In this document: piece by piece, positions 38,434 to 47,150 of the stretch
Layout of the letters: every line of letters starts with the position of its first letter
Numbering within the stretch: the first letter of the stretch is position 1
Assembly (NCBI RefSeq): GCF_038900055.1
Contig: NZ_JBBMQM010000001.1
Span: 1,302,001 to 1,366,000 of the forward strand
DNA: 64,000 nt
Direction of reading: 5' to 3'
DNA from: Henriciella sp. AS95
Lineage (GTDB): Bacteria > Pseudomonadota > Alphaproteobacteria > Caulobacterales > Hyphomonadaceae
Notes under the pieces: model-generated
Databases searched by the model: none
Told to the model about the DNA's origin: nothing
The model's input: only the letters and a program-made list of their open reading frames with translations
Position numbers and translations under genes: made by a program

Positions 38434-39072
38434 CTAGCGTTTTTGCGGGTTGCGCCGCAGTTGGGTCGAAGAAGTCCAGTCATAGGGAGCTTTGAGATAC
38501 ACCCAGGCCGGAGCGGTACAGTTCGGCAACAGGGCGGCATTTCGTTCGCGCAGCCGACAATTCGCATACCGTCTGGCAAATGGGGCTCGCAGCGCGCGTG
38601 GTCCCGCTTCAGGGCGTGAAACGACGCAGATCGGGATGGTCTCCGCGATTGCCTGCCACGCTCTCCAGTCGTGAAAGTTTCTGAGGCTGTCAGCTCCCAT
38701 GAGCCAGACGAAATTCGCTTTCGGGCTGTGCCGCGTGAAGGTGTTCAGCACGTCGATCGTGTAACGGACATTAGCCCAGTGCTCGAAATCGCTGACGAAC
38801 ATGCGCGGATTGTGGCCAATGAGTTCGCGGACCTGATGCACGCGTTCATAAAAATCAGCCGGCTTGGATTTCAGCGGATTGCCACGCGCGGGCAGCCAGT
38901 AAACCCAGTCGAGGCGCAAACGCTTCAGCGCTGTCTCCGCCACATGCAGGTGTCCCGAGTGCGGCGGATTGAATGACCCGCCAAACAAGCCGATCCGCTG
39001 CGTCGTCCCGGTCGGCGGAAGTGTGCGGACAGGTGATAGAAAAGACGGCGACGACCGCTTGTCGAATATCAC
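38434..39072 (-). CDS. nadD: Nicotinate-nucleotide adenylyltransferase
   Basis: NadD, 212 residues, converts nicotinate mononucleotide to deamido-NAD in NAD synthesis. The nucleotidyltransferase motif GGSFNPPHSGH is at 31-41 and the C-terminal SSTQLRR corresponds to the family ISSTxIR. The start is GTG at 39072, overlapping the proA stop as GTGA, which fits translational coupling. A start at a later codon nearer the conserved QRIGLFGG is possible, since the first 25 residues are not conserved. Confidence 0.92.
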   Translation of the reverse strand: MIFDKRSSPSFLSPVRTLPPTGTTQRIGLFGGSFNPPHSGHLHVAETALKRLRLDWVYWLPARGNPLKSKPADFYERVHQVRELIGHNPRMFVSDFEHWANVRYTIDVLNTFTRHSPKANFVWLMGADSLRNFHDWRAWQAIAETIPICVVSRPEAGPRALRAPFARRYANCRLRERNAALLPNCTAPAWVYLKAPYDWTSSTQLRRNPQKR

Positions 39073-40355
39073 GGACGGGTCTGTCCCGTGCCGCGTACAA
39101 CATATTTGAAGATGGTGAGCTGTTCAGCGCCGACCGGCCCCCGCGCGTGAATACGACCGGTGGCGATGCCGATTTCCGCACCCATGCCGAACTCGCCCCC
39201 ATCGGCAAATTGTGTCGATGCGTTGTGCAAGACAATGCCCGCGTCCACCGTCAACAGGAAGCGCTCTGCAGTGCTTGTATTCTCGGTGATGATCATTTCG
39301 GTATGGCCAGTCCCGAACGTTGCGATATGGCGCAGGGCGTCGTCGAGGTCGTCGACGATCCGGACTGAGAGAATCGGGGCGAGATATTCCGTACGCCAGT
39401 CCTCATCCGTTGCCGGAACCATGTCTGGCAGGATTTCGCGAGCCGCCTCGTCGCCGCGCAGCTCGCAGCCTGCATCACGAAGCGGAGCAGCGATGGCCGG
39501 CAGCAATTGCGAGGCAACGCTCTTGTTGATGAGAAGCGTTTCGAGCGCGCCGCAGATACCCGTCCGCCGCATCTTCGCATTGAAGACCACGTTCACGGCT
39601 TTGTCCGGGTCGGCATCGACATCGATATAAGCGTGACAGAGGCCTTCGAGATGGCCGATGACAGGGATGCGCGCGTCCTGCTGGACACGAGCGACCAGCC
39701 CTTTTCCGCCGCGCGGTACGATGACATCAACCTTGCCCTCAAGGCCGGTCAGCATGTGGCCAACCGCTTCTCTATCCGGCGTATCGACAAGCTGGATCGC
39801 ATCGGCTGGCAGGCCTGCGCCTTCCAGACCTGACCTCAGCGCCGTTGCAATGGCGAGGGCCGATTGAAGGCTTTCACTTCCGGCTCGAAGGATTGCGGCA
39901 TTCCCCGAGCGCAGGCAGAGCGCCGCTGCATCGGCTGTTACGTTCGGCCGGGATTCGTAGATGATGCCGATCACGCCAAGCGGCGTGCGCACCCGCGCAA
40001 TGTCGAGCCCGGATGGAACGGTCCATCGCGCGATCTCACTGCCGACGGGGTCGTCTAGTTTGGCAACGGCACGAACGGCATTGGCAACACCCCGCAAACG
40101 CTCGCCATCCAGCATCAGCCGGTCCAGCATTGCGTCGGTCAAACCTTTGGATTTGGCGGCCGCCATATCGCGTTTGTTGGCGTCGAGAATGAAGTCTTTT
40201 GAAGACTCAAGCGCATCTGCCATCGCGTTCAGGCCGCGAGTCCGGTCTGCCGCTGTCAGAGAGGCGAGGCGAGTGGACGCCGTACGGGCGCGGCGGCCAA
40301 TCTCCAGCATTTGGTCCTGGAGCGATGGATGTTTGGTGCTCGAAATCATGGTCAT
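39069..40355 (-). CDS. proA: Gamma-glutamyl phosphate reductase
   Basis: ProA, 428 residues, reduces glutamyl-5-phosphate with NADPH in proline synthesis. The aldehyde-dehydrogenase-like catalytic Cys is in RRTGICGALETLLIN, near residue 265. Other conserved parts are GVIGIIYESRPNVTADAAALCLRSGNA and FGMGAEIGIATGRIHARGPVG. The ATG at 40355 is chosen; one six residues earlier and one two residues later are also possible. proB is not in the window. The gene overlaps nadD and lies downstream of trkH on the same strand. Confidence 0.94.
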   Translation of the reverse strand: MTMISSTKHPSLQDQMLEIGRRARTASTRLASLTAADRTRGLNAMADALESSKDFILDANKRDMAAAKSKGLTDAMLDRLMLDGERLRGVANAVRAVAKLDDPVGSEIARWTVPSGLDIARVRTPLGVIGIIYESRPNVTADAAALCLRSGNAAILRAGSESLQSALAIATALRSGLEGAGLPADAIQLVDTPDREAVGHMLTGLEGKVDVIVPRGGKGLVARVQQDARIPVIGHLEGLCHAYIDVDADPDKAVNVVFNAKMRRTGICGALETLLINKSVASQLLPAIAAPLRDAGCELRGDEAAREILPDMVPATDEDWRTEYLAPILSVRIVDDLDDALRHIATFGTGHTEMIITENTSTAERFLLTVDAGIVLHNASTQFADGGEFGMGAEIGIATGRIHARGPVGAEQLTIFKYVVRGTGQTRP

Positions 40356-40428
40356 GGCGCTTATTAGCCGCAAAGCGCGCAGCCTCGCAACTTAAAGCCT
40401 TGTGTAGCCATTCTTATAGGGGGCGGCT

Positions 40429-41883
40429 TCAGCCCTTCCAGAAACGCGCCGTCATCAGCGTAAAGACGGCCACGAACTCCAGACGGCCCATCAGCATGGT
40501 GATGAAGCAGATCCATTTAGCGACTTCGGGAATGTCCTGAAACGTGCTCGACGGACCGACCAGAGGCCCAAGTCCGGGGCCGACATTGGAAACACTTGTC
40601 GCAGAGGCGGAGATTGCTGACAGCAAATCGAGCCCTGTCATTGAGAGCAGGATCGTCGCGATAATGAAGGTCGCAAGATACAGGAACACAAACACCATCA
40701 CCGACTGAAGCGTATCGGACGAAACAACGCGGCCAGCGTAGCGCACACGGACAACGCGGTTGGGACGAACGATCTGCGAGGCGTAAGCCAGCACCGCTTT
40801 GAAGCTAATCTCGAGCCTGAACATCTTGATCCCACAGGCTGCAGACCCGGCGCAGCCACCCAGAAATGTTGCGATGAGGAAGATGACAACCGCCGGCTCG
40901 CCCCAGGTGTCATAAGGCGCCGACGCATAGCCAGTGCCGGTCATGATGGAGATGATGTTGAAGAGTGCCTGCCGGAAACCGTGAAAGATGTGATTGAAAA
41001 TAGGCGGGTCGACCACAGCTTCATGCCAGACCACGATCACTGTCGCGAACCCAACGGCCAGGAAGGCGTAGAGCCGCGGCTGGGGGTCGGTGAACATCGG
41101 GCGCCAGCGGCCATGGATGATCATGAGCGCCAGCAGGCTGAAGGGAAGGCCGGCGACAAACATGAAGACGGTCGCCGCATAGGCAGCCGGCGTGTCGCTG
41201 AAATATCCAAATGACGTGTCATGCGTCGAATACCCGCCTGCAGACATTGTGGTCATGGCGTGAGCGATCGCATCGAAAGCGCTCATCCCGCAGGCGGCGT
41301 AACTGATCGCGCAAACCGATGAGATGATGACGTAAACAATGCCGGTTTGAGCCGTGATCTCGGTGATTCGCGGCAGGAATTTGCCGGACATGTCAGAGCT
41401 TTCGATCTGGAAAAGCTGCATACCGCCCACGCGAAGCATCGGGAGGATTGCGATCGCGGTCACGATAATGCCGATGCCGCCAATCCATTGCAGGATAGCC
41501 CGCCACAGAAGGATGCCCCGTGACGTGGTGTCTAGCCCCGTCATGACCGTTGCGCCGGTTGTGGTGAGGCCTGACACGGACTCGAACATGGAGTCGGTAA
41601 ACGACATGCCGTAATTCAGAAACGGGATCGTCGCGATGACAGGCAGGACGATCCAGATCATCACGGTCAGAAGAAAGGCTTCTCGCGCCCCCGTCGATGG
41701 CGGGGCGCCGCCAACCAGGACGGCGAGTCCAGCGCCGATGAGGATACTGATGGCGGCCGATATGAGGAAGACGTGCCATTGTTCGGTGCCGTCTGCGATA
41801 TCCAGCAGGGCTGACGGAATCATGGCCGCGCCGAGAAGGGCGATCATCAGTCCGATGGCAAATATGACGGCGCGCAATTGCAT
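40429..41883 (-). CDS. trkH: TrkH family potassium uptake protein
   Basis: A 484-residue multi-pass membrane protein of the TrkH/KtrB superfamily, which conducts K+ inward with a cytoplasmic TrkA partner. The repeated pore segments with selectivity-filter glycines are visible (SGLTTTGATVMTG, MTTMSAGGYSTHD, TGTGYASAPYDTWGE and SVSNVGPGLGP). The ATG at 41883 matches the usual length and has AAGGG nine bases upstream; longer upstream frames would add residues with no membrane character. No trkA lies nearby. Confidence 0.93.
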   Translation of the reverse strand: MQLRAVIFAIGLMIALLGAAMIPSALLDIADGTEQWHVFLISAAISILIGAGLAVLVGGAPPSTGAREAFLLTVMIWIVLPVIATIPFLNYGMSFTDSMFESVSGLTTTGATVMTGLDTTSRGILLWRAILQWIGGIGIIVTAIAILPMLRVGGMQLFQIESSDMSGKFLPRITEITAQTGIVYVIISSVCAISYAACGMSAFDAIAHAMTTMSAGGYSTHDTSFGYFSDTPAAYAATVFMFVAGLPFSLLALMIIHGRWRPMFTDPQPRLYAFLAVGFATVIVVWHEAVVDPPIFNHIFHGFRQALFNIISIMTGTGYASAPYDTWGEPAVVIFLIATFLGGCAGSAACGIKMFRLEISFKAVLAYASQIVRPNRVVRVRYAGRVVSSDTLQSVMVFVFLYLATFIIATILLSMTGLDLLSAISASATSVSNVGPGLGPLVGPSSTFQDIPEVAKWICFITMLMGRLEFVAVFTLMTARFWKG

Positions 41884-42244
41884 CGGGACTGCCCTTAACA
41901 CCGAAAACCCTGCGAAGCCGTCAATTTCTTCACAGATTGCTTTTTCGGTGTGCAGGTTTGACCGCATTGCCCTGAACGCGCTGCGATTTTCTCAAAAAAG
42001 CTGTGCGATTTTTCGGGCTGGTTAATGCTCTGTAAATAAAGCCTTTTCAAATTGTTAACGCGAGCGAAGCCCAGTGGGTGCTGGGTGAATTCCGCTTTAT
42101 TCTCAATATGTTCTATATTTGATCTCTTGTGGAGTAACCGAATCATGGGCTTGCCCCATTGGTTCCCAAATTTACCCATGCTATCCCAGATGCTGATGAT
42201 GCTGTCCCAAGAACTGGGGTGGTAGGGCACAAGGGAAGCGGTTG
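41884..42244. other. Spacer between divergent trkH and mraZ
   Basis: A 361-base region without a confident gene. It holds an AT-rich stretch at about 41990-42060 with TTAA elements (TTAATGCTCTGTAAA at 42022-42036 is TTAA-N7-TAAA, a weak CtrA-like match), four CCCA repeats at 42155-42188, and a possible 26-codon frame at 42145-42225. It should contain the main promoter of the dcw cluster. Confidence 0.6.
42155..42188 (-). promoter_or_regulatory. MraZ operator: four TGGG repeats at 10-base period
   Basis: CCCA occurs at 42155, 42165, 42175 and 42185, exactly ten bases apart; on the minus strand this is TGGGN-N5 repeated four times. E. coli MraZ binds three TGGGN repeats with 5-base spacers upstream of mraZ, so this is a strong candidate autoregulatory site. 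It ends 56 bases before the mraZ start. A further CCCA at 42206 is one base out of phase. Confidence 0.7.
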
Positions 42245-42739
42245 GTGTTTGTTTCCACCTATGAAACATCGCTTGATGCGAAAGGTCGGGTCTCTGTGCC
42301 CGCTCCCTTCCGCGCGGCGCTTGCTGGTGGAAGTCGCATTTTTCTCTGGCCTGCGATCGATGGTTCCGGTTGCCTTGAAGGCGGCGGTGACGAGCTGATG
42401 ACGCTGTACCGCCAGACGCTGGCCCGTATGGCGCCCAATGACCCCAACCGGCGCGCTTTCATGCACACGATCTTCACCCGCTCTGCCGACCTGAAGATGG
42501 ATGACACGGGCCGCATCTCGATTCCTGCCACCCTGCTTGAGGCTGCCGGTATCGAAAAAAAGCTTGTCTTCGCGGGTGCGTTTGACCGCTTCCATGTCTG
42601 GGAGCCGTCACGCTTTGCCGCCTTCGATGCGCAAATGGCCGAAACGGCCCTGAATAACCAGGATGCCATGGCTGAGCCGTTCCAGCAGGCCATGGCGGCG
42701 GGCGGGCTTCCAGGGCTCGGAAACGGGGGAGGTGAGTAA
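42245..42739 (+). CDS. mraZ: Transcriptional regulator MraZ
   Basis: MraZ, 164 residues, is a DNA-binding protein with two SpoVT-AbrB-like repeats that represses the dcw promoter. Repeat 1 has LDAKGRVSVPAPFR and repeat 2 has MDDTGRISIPATLLEAAGI. The start is taken as GTG at 42245 (giving MFVSTYE) with AAGGGA eight bases upstream; a TTG directly before it at 42242 is the alternative. The stop overlaps the rsmH start (TAATG). It is the first gene of the dcw cluster. Confidence 0.92.
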   Translation: MFVSTYETSLDAKGRVSVPAPFRAALAGGSRIFLWPAIDGSGCLEGGGDELMTLYRQTLARMAPNDPNRRAFMHTIFTRSADLKMDDTGRISIPATLLEAAGIEKKLVFAGAFDRFHVWEPSRFAAFDAQMAETALNNQDAMAEPFQQAMAAGGLPGLGNGGGE

Positions 42740-43731
42740 TGGCGCACGTCCCGGTTCTGTTGAATGAAGTCGTTGAAGCGATGGCGCCGCGCGATGGCGA
42801 CGTGCTTGTCGATGGCACTTTTGGTGGCGGCGGTTATGCCAGAGCGCTTCTTGCTGCCGCCGATTGCACGCTGATCGGTATCGACCGCGATGGCGATGCG
42901 ATCAGGCGTGCCATGGAGATTGCGAAATCGCAGCCGCGTCTCGTTCCGCTTCTGGGGCAATTCGGCGACATCAAGCAGCTTCTTGCCAGCGCCAGTATGC
43001 CTGCCGTGGATGCCATCACGCTTGATCTTGGCGTCTCATCCTTTCAGCTGGATGAGGCCGAACGCGGCTTCTCTTTCATGCGCGACGGGCCACTGGATAT
43101 GCGCATGGGGCAGTCCGGGCCGTCGGCAGCAGACGTCGTCAATCAGATGGATGAGCGCGACCTTGCGACGATTTTCTTCCGCCTCGGTGAGGAAAAACAG
43201 TCCCGTCGTATCGCGCGCGCCATTAAAGAGCGTCGCCTTAAGTCTCCTTTCACTTCAACCCTCGATCTTGCCAATCTGATCGAGGAAACGCTCGGTGGTC
43301 GGCGCGGCTCACGCACGCATCCGGCAACCCGCTCGTTCCAGGCGATCAGGATGTTCGTGAATGATGAGCTTGGAGAACTTGCCCGCGCACTGACAGCTTC
43401 AGAAGAAGTCCTGAAAGAAGGCGGCCGGCTCGTCATCGTGACCTTCCATTCACTGGAGGACAGGATGGTGAAACTTTTCATGCGGGAGCGCTCAGGTCTT
43501 CAGGGCGGCGGCTCCCGTCACATGCCCGAAAAACTGGATGGGCCGCGCCCGAGCTTCGAGATGCCATCAAAGAAGGCGGTCGAGCCTTCAGACGCCGAAA
43601 TCCAGGCCAATCCTCGTGCGCGCTCTTCACGTTTGCGCGTTGCCGTGCGAACCGATGCGCCGCCTATGGCGCTGCCTGTGTCCACCGGTGTTGATCTGCC
43701 GGATCTTTCCGGGCTGGAGGCCGCATCATGA
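42739..43731 (+). CDS. rsmH: 16S rRNA (cytosine1402-N4)-methyltransferase
   Basis: RsmH (formerly MraW), 330 residues, methylates C1402 in the 16S rRNA P site. Motifs: N-terminal HVPVLLNEVVEAM, SAM-binding DGTFGGGGYARALL (about 25-38), ITLDLGVSSFQLDEAERGFSF, and the late segments TRSFQAIRMFVNDELGEL and VTFHSLEDRMVK. The C-terminal 60 residues are variable, as usual. It overlaps mraZ at its start and ftsL at its stop (ATGA). Confidence 0.96.
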   Translation: MAHVPVLLNEVVEAMAPRDGDVLVDGTFGGGGYARALLAAADCTLIGIDRDGDAIRRAMEIAKSQPRLVPLLGQFGDIKQLLASASMPAVDAITLDLGVSSFQLDEAERGFSFMRDGPLDMRMGQSGPSAADVVNQMDERDLATIFFRLGEEKQSRRIARAIKERRLKSPFTSTLDLANLIEETLGGRRGSRTHPATRSFQAIRMFVNDELGELARALTASEEVLKEGGRLVIVTFHSLEDRMVKLFMRERSGLQGGGSRHMPEKLDGPRPSFEMPSKKAVEPSDAEIQANPRARSSRLRVAVRTDAPPMALPVSTGVDLPDLSGLEAAS

Positions 43732-44072
43732 GCCGCCGTGCCCTCATTGTCGGGGTGGCGATTATCGGTCTCCTCATCTTCAGCCTGTACCGCGCAAAAT
43801 ACGGCGCCAGGGAAAGCGCCGAGGAAATTGCCGCTGTCGAAGCCGAAATCGATGAGGCGATTCGCGAACGCCGCGTTCTTCTCGGCGAGCTCAGCCATTT
43901 GTCGCGGCAGGAATGGGTTGAGGAATATGCTCGCTCGGAACTCGGAATGGTGCCCGCGCGCGCTGAGCAATTCGCCCGCCCAGAGGACCTGGATCATTTG
44001 ATCGGTCCGCCTGCTGCGGATGATGAGGCTGGCGAGCCCCGCAGCGAGCGGGAAGGGGGCAATGATGGATGA
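43728..44072 (+). CDS. ftsL: Cell division protein FtsL-like
   Basis: A 114-residue bitopic protein: one membrane segment at about residues 5-20, then a heptad-like coiled coil (about 28-60) and a SxxEWVEEYARSELGM-like motif (here SRQEWVEEYARSELGM). This layout and its place between rsmH and ftsI identify it as FtsL, which forms the FtsQLB complex and helps activate FtsWI. Sequence conservation in FtsL is low, so the assignment leans on position and topology. The start overlaps the rsmH stop and the stop overlaps the ftsI start. Confidence 0.85.
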   Translation: MSRRALIVGVAIIGLLIFSLYRAKYGARESAEEIAAVEAEIDEAIRERRVLLGELSHLSRQEWVEEYARSELGMVPARAEQFARPEDLDHLIGPPAADDEAGEPRSEREGGNDG

Positions 44073-45717
44073 TCTCCGCTTCTCCGGGCCGACTGAGGGC
44101 GCCTCAATGCGCGCCAAGCTCGTTTCGCTCGGTGTTTGTCTTGGGTTTGCTGTCATTGCTGGCAAGGCCGGCATGGTCGCGATGACGCCTCAATCGTCTC
44201 ACGGGGGCGCATCCCGCGCCTTTGAAGAGCCCGTTCGCCGCGCTGACATCGTCGACCGCAATGGTCAGCTTCTGGCGACGTCGGTCGCTGTCTACTCGCT
44301 GTTTGCTGACCCGCGCGCCATCTGGGATCCGGCTGAAGTTGCCACAGGCATCGGCAGCATATTCCCGGATATCGACGTCGATGCGCTGACGGCAGACCTG
44401 TCGGATAAGGAGCGGGCATTTGTCTGGGTGCGCCGGGGGCTGACGCCGCGCCAGCGCCAGGCTGTTTATGAGCTCGGGCTAGAAGGTCTCGATTTCCGGG
44501 AAGAGAGCCGCCGCGCCTATCCGCGTGGAACGCTCGCCGGACACATTCTCGGCTATGCTGGCACGGACGGGCAAGGTCTCGCCGGTGTCGAATACGCCAT
44601 GGATTCTGAGCTGCTCGTCCGTTCGGACCCGCTCAAACTGACGATCGACTCCAATGTGCAGTTCGCGCTCGAAGCTGAACTTGCGGCGGCGGCGGGTGAA
44701 TACGAAGTCGAGGGCGGCGCGGGCGTGGTGCTGAATGCGCGCAATGGCGAAGTCATGGGGCTGGCAAGTTGGCCACCTATTGATCCGAACCGCGTGCTCG
44801 AGCTTGACCGCGATGACCCAGCCCGGCTCAACCGGGCGGTTGGCGCACTTTTCGAGCTTGGATCGGTCTACAAGCCGCTGACGGTTGCGGCCGCGCTCGA
44901 CACTGGCGCAATCCGACCGAGCGACCGCTTCGATGTTCGCGAGCCGCTGACGATTTCCGGGCGCACCATCCATGATGATCACCCGATTTCAGGCCAGGCT
45001 TCGCCAACGCGCATCGTTGCGGACAGCTCGAACATCGGCACGGTGAAGATCGCGATCATGCTCGGCGCGCGCCGTCAGCAGGAAATGCTGGCTGCGGTTG
45101 GCCTGTTCAATCGCTCGCCGATTGAGCTGGCGGGAAGCGCTGCGCCGCTGCTGCCGGAACAGTTCGATGATATTCACGCCGCGACTGTCAGCTATGGTCA
45201 CGGTATCGCTGTCTCGCCAATGGCGTTTGCGACGGCCTTCTCCGTGTTTGCCAATGGCGGAGAGGTGGTCGAACCGACCATCGTTTTGGACGGCAAGCGT
45301 CGCCGCACGCGCCGCGTCATGTCGGCGCCAACCGCGGCCGTTGTGACGCAGATGCTGCGGGAAGCGGTGGTGGATGGCACAGGCTCTCATGCGGAGGTTG
45401 CCGGCTACCGTGTGGCGGGCAAGACCGGCACCGCCGAAAAGCCCGTCGCTGGCGGCTACGCTGAAGACGACAACATCTCCTCATTCGCAGCAATCTTTCC
45501 AGCTGACAGCCCTGATTATGTCGTATTGATCGTGCTCGATGCGCCCAAAGCAGGAGCAGGCCGAGGACGAACAGCTGCATATAATGCTGCGCCGACGGTC
45601 GGCCGGGTGATCGAACGGGTTGCGCCGATGTTGGGTGTCGAGCCGAAATTCGAAGATCTGGGCCGCGGTGAAAGCCCGATGGTCCGCTCCGTCTCTCAGA
45701 GAAGGAGTAGTCTATGA
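44062..45717 (+). CDS. ftsI: Septal peptidoglycan transpeptidase FtsI (PBP3)
   Basis: A 551-residue class B penicillin-binding protein that cross-links septal peptidoglycan together with FtsW. It has an N-terminal membrane segment (about 17-35), a pedestal domain beginning VRRADIVDRNGQLLATSV, and a transpeptidase domain with the SVYK motif (Ser about 268), SSN (about 322) and KTG (about 454). The start may be 44062 or the adjacent ATG at 44065; GGAAGG precedes both. The start lies within the end of ftsL, and the stop overlaps murE (ATGA). Confidence 0.95.
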   Translation: MMDDLRFSGPTEGASMRAKLVSLGVCLGFAVIAGKAGMVAMTPQSSHGGASRAFEEPVRRADIVDRNGQLLATSVAVYSLFADPRAIWDPAEVATGIGSIFPDIDVDALTADLSDKERAFVWVRRGLTPRQRQAVYELGLEGLDFREESRRAYPRGTLAGHILGYAGTDGQGLAGVEYAMDSELLVRSDPLKLTIDSNVQFALEAELAAAAGEYEVEGGAGVVLNARNGEVMGLASWPPIDPNRVLELDRDDPARLNRAVGALFELGSVYKPLTVAAALDTGAIRPSDRFDVREPLTISGRTIHDDHPISGQASPTRIVADSSNIGTVKIAIMLGARRQQEMLAAVGLFNRSPIELAGSAAPLLPEQFDDIHAATVSYGHGIAVSPMAFATAFSVFANGGEVVEPTIVLDGKRRRTRRVMSAPTAAVVTQMLREAVVDGTGSHAEVAGYRVAGKTGTAEKPVAGGYAEDDNISSFAAIFPADSPDYVVLIVLDAPKAGAGRGRTAAYNAAPTVGRVIERVAPMLGVEPKFEDLGRGESPMVRSVSQRRSSL

Positions 45718-47150
45718 ATTTGAGTGCGCTTTTCCCCGGACTGGACAGCAACGCCGGCACTGAAGTGACGGGCCTCACCGCCGATAGCCGCAAGGTGCAG
45801 CCGGGTTTTGTGTTTGCAGCCCTGAAGGGTGTCGCTGCGGATGGCCGTGATTACATTCCGCAAGCCATTGAAAAAGGCGCTGTCGCGATCATCGGCCACG
45901 ACCTGCCCGATGTGTCGCCCGCTATCGCTATCGAAGTCGAGGAGCCGCGCCTCGCTTTGGCCACCGCGTCAGCGGCCTACTATGCGCGCCAGCCACAAAC
46001 TGTAGTCGCGGTAACCGGCACAAATGGCAAAAGCTCAACGGTCGATTTCCTTCGCCAGATCTGGGAGACATCAGGCTTGACGGCGGCGTCGATGGGTACG
46101 CTCGGCGCGATTGGTCCTCAGGGACATATCGATCTCGGCCACACCACGCCTGACCCTGTCGCCATTCATGAAACGCTGGCGCTGCTCGCCGACCAGGGCG
46201 TGACGCATTGTGCAATGGAAGCCTCGTCTCACGGCTTGGTCCAGTATCGTCTCGATGCCGTGAAGCTCTCTGCCTGTGCCTTCACGAACCTGACGCAGGA
46301 CCATCTCGACTACCACACCGACATGGACGACTACCGGGCTGCGAAGATGCGCCTGTTTACCGAGCTGATGCCTGCCGGCGCTCCAGCTGTCGTCAACGCT
46401 GACAGCCCTGAGCGGGGTGCTTTCGAAGCCGGCGCAAAGGCGGCCAGTCTCAAGCCGGTTTTGGTTGGCTGGCGCGGCGAAGACCTCAAGATTGAAGAGC
46501 TGATGCCGCGCGCCACGGGGCAGAAGTTGTTCCTGAAATGGCGCGGTGAAGCGTTCGAGGTGGAGCTGCCTCTGATCGGTGAGTTCCAGGCGTTGAATGC
46601 ATTGACAGCAGCGGGCCTTGCCCTGGCGCTGGAGGCTCCGCTGAGCGGTGTCTGCGAGGGCATGTCGAAACTGAAGCCCGTGAAGGGGCGTCTTGAGTTC
46701 GTCGGCGAAACCGCTGACGGCGCTGGTGTTTTTGTCGACTATGCTCACACGCCAGATGGTCTCGATGTCCTGATCAGGGCGGCTCGTCCGCACACGGCGG
46801 GAAAGCTGGTTGTGATCTTCGGATGCGGCGGCGACCGTGACCGCAAGAAGCGTCCGCTCATGGGCGAGATCGCTGCCAAACATGCAGATGTGGTGATCGT
46901 CACGGACGACAATCCGCGTTCTGAGGATCCTGCCAGTATCCGGAAGGCGATTTTCGAAGCCGTTCCGAATGGCGTTGAGATCGGTGATCGCGGCGAAGCG
47001 ATTCGTAGAGCCATCGCAGATCTCAAGGCTGGCGACACGCTGCTCATCGCAGGCAAAGGCCACGAAACCGGACAGATCATCGGCTCCACCGTCATTCCAT
47101 TCTCAGACCAGGACACCGCCAAAGCCGCGCTTGAGGGGGTGAAAGCATGA
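45714..47150 (+). CDS. murE: UDP-MurNAc-L-Ala-D-Glu:meso-diaminopimelate ligase
   Basis: MurE, 478 residues, adds the third stem-peptide residue. The ATP loop is GTNGKSS at 102-108, with Ser where GTNGKT is more common. The DNPR motif at about 399-402 is the marker of meso-diaminopimelate specificity, as expected in a Gram-negative. Other conserved parts are TPDPVAIHETLALLAD and EASSHGL. The start overlaps ftsI and the stop overlaps murF, each by ATGA. Confidence 0.96.
   Translation: MNLSALFPGLDSNAGTEVTGLTADSRKVQPGFVFAALKGVAADGRDYIPQAIEKGAVAIIGHDLPDVSPAIAIEVEEPRLALATASAAYYARQPQTVVAVTGTNGKSSTVDFLRQIWETSGLTAASMGTLGAIGPQGHIDLGHTTPDPVAIHETLALLADQGVTHCAMEASSHGLVQYRLDAVKLSACAFTNLTQDHLDYHTDMDDYRAAKMRLFTELMPAGAPAVVNADSPERGAFEAGAKAASLKPVLVGWRGEDLKIEELMPRATGQKLFLKWRGEAFEVELPLIGEFQALNALTAAGLALALEAPLSGVCEGMSKLKPVKGRLEFVGETADGAGVFVDYAHTPDGLDVLIRAARPHTAGKLVVIFGCGGDRDRKKRPLMGEIAAKHADVVIVTDDNPRSEDPASIRKAIFEAVPNGVEIGDRGEAIRRAIADLKAGDTLLIAGKGHETGQIIGSTVIPFSDQDTAKAALEGVKA

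Noticed and set aside
46071..47063. A 330-codon antisense frame within murE
   Set aside because: MurE is intact on the plus strand and the antisense product resembles no family.
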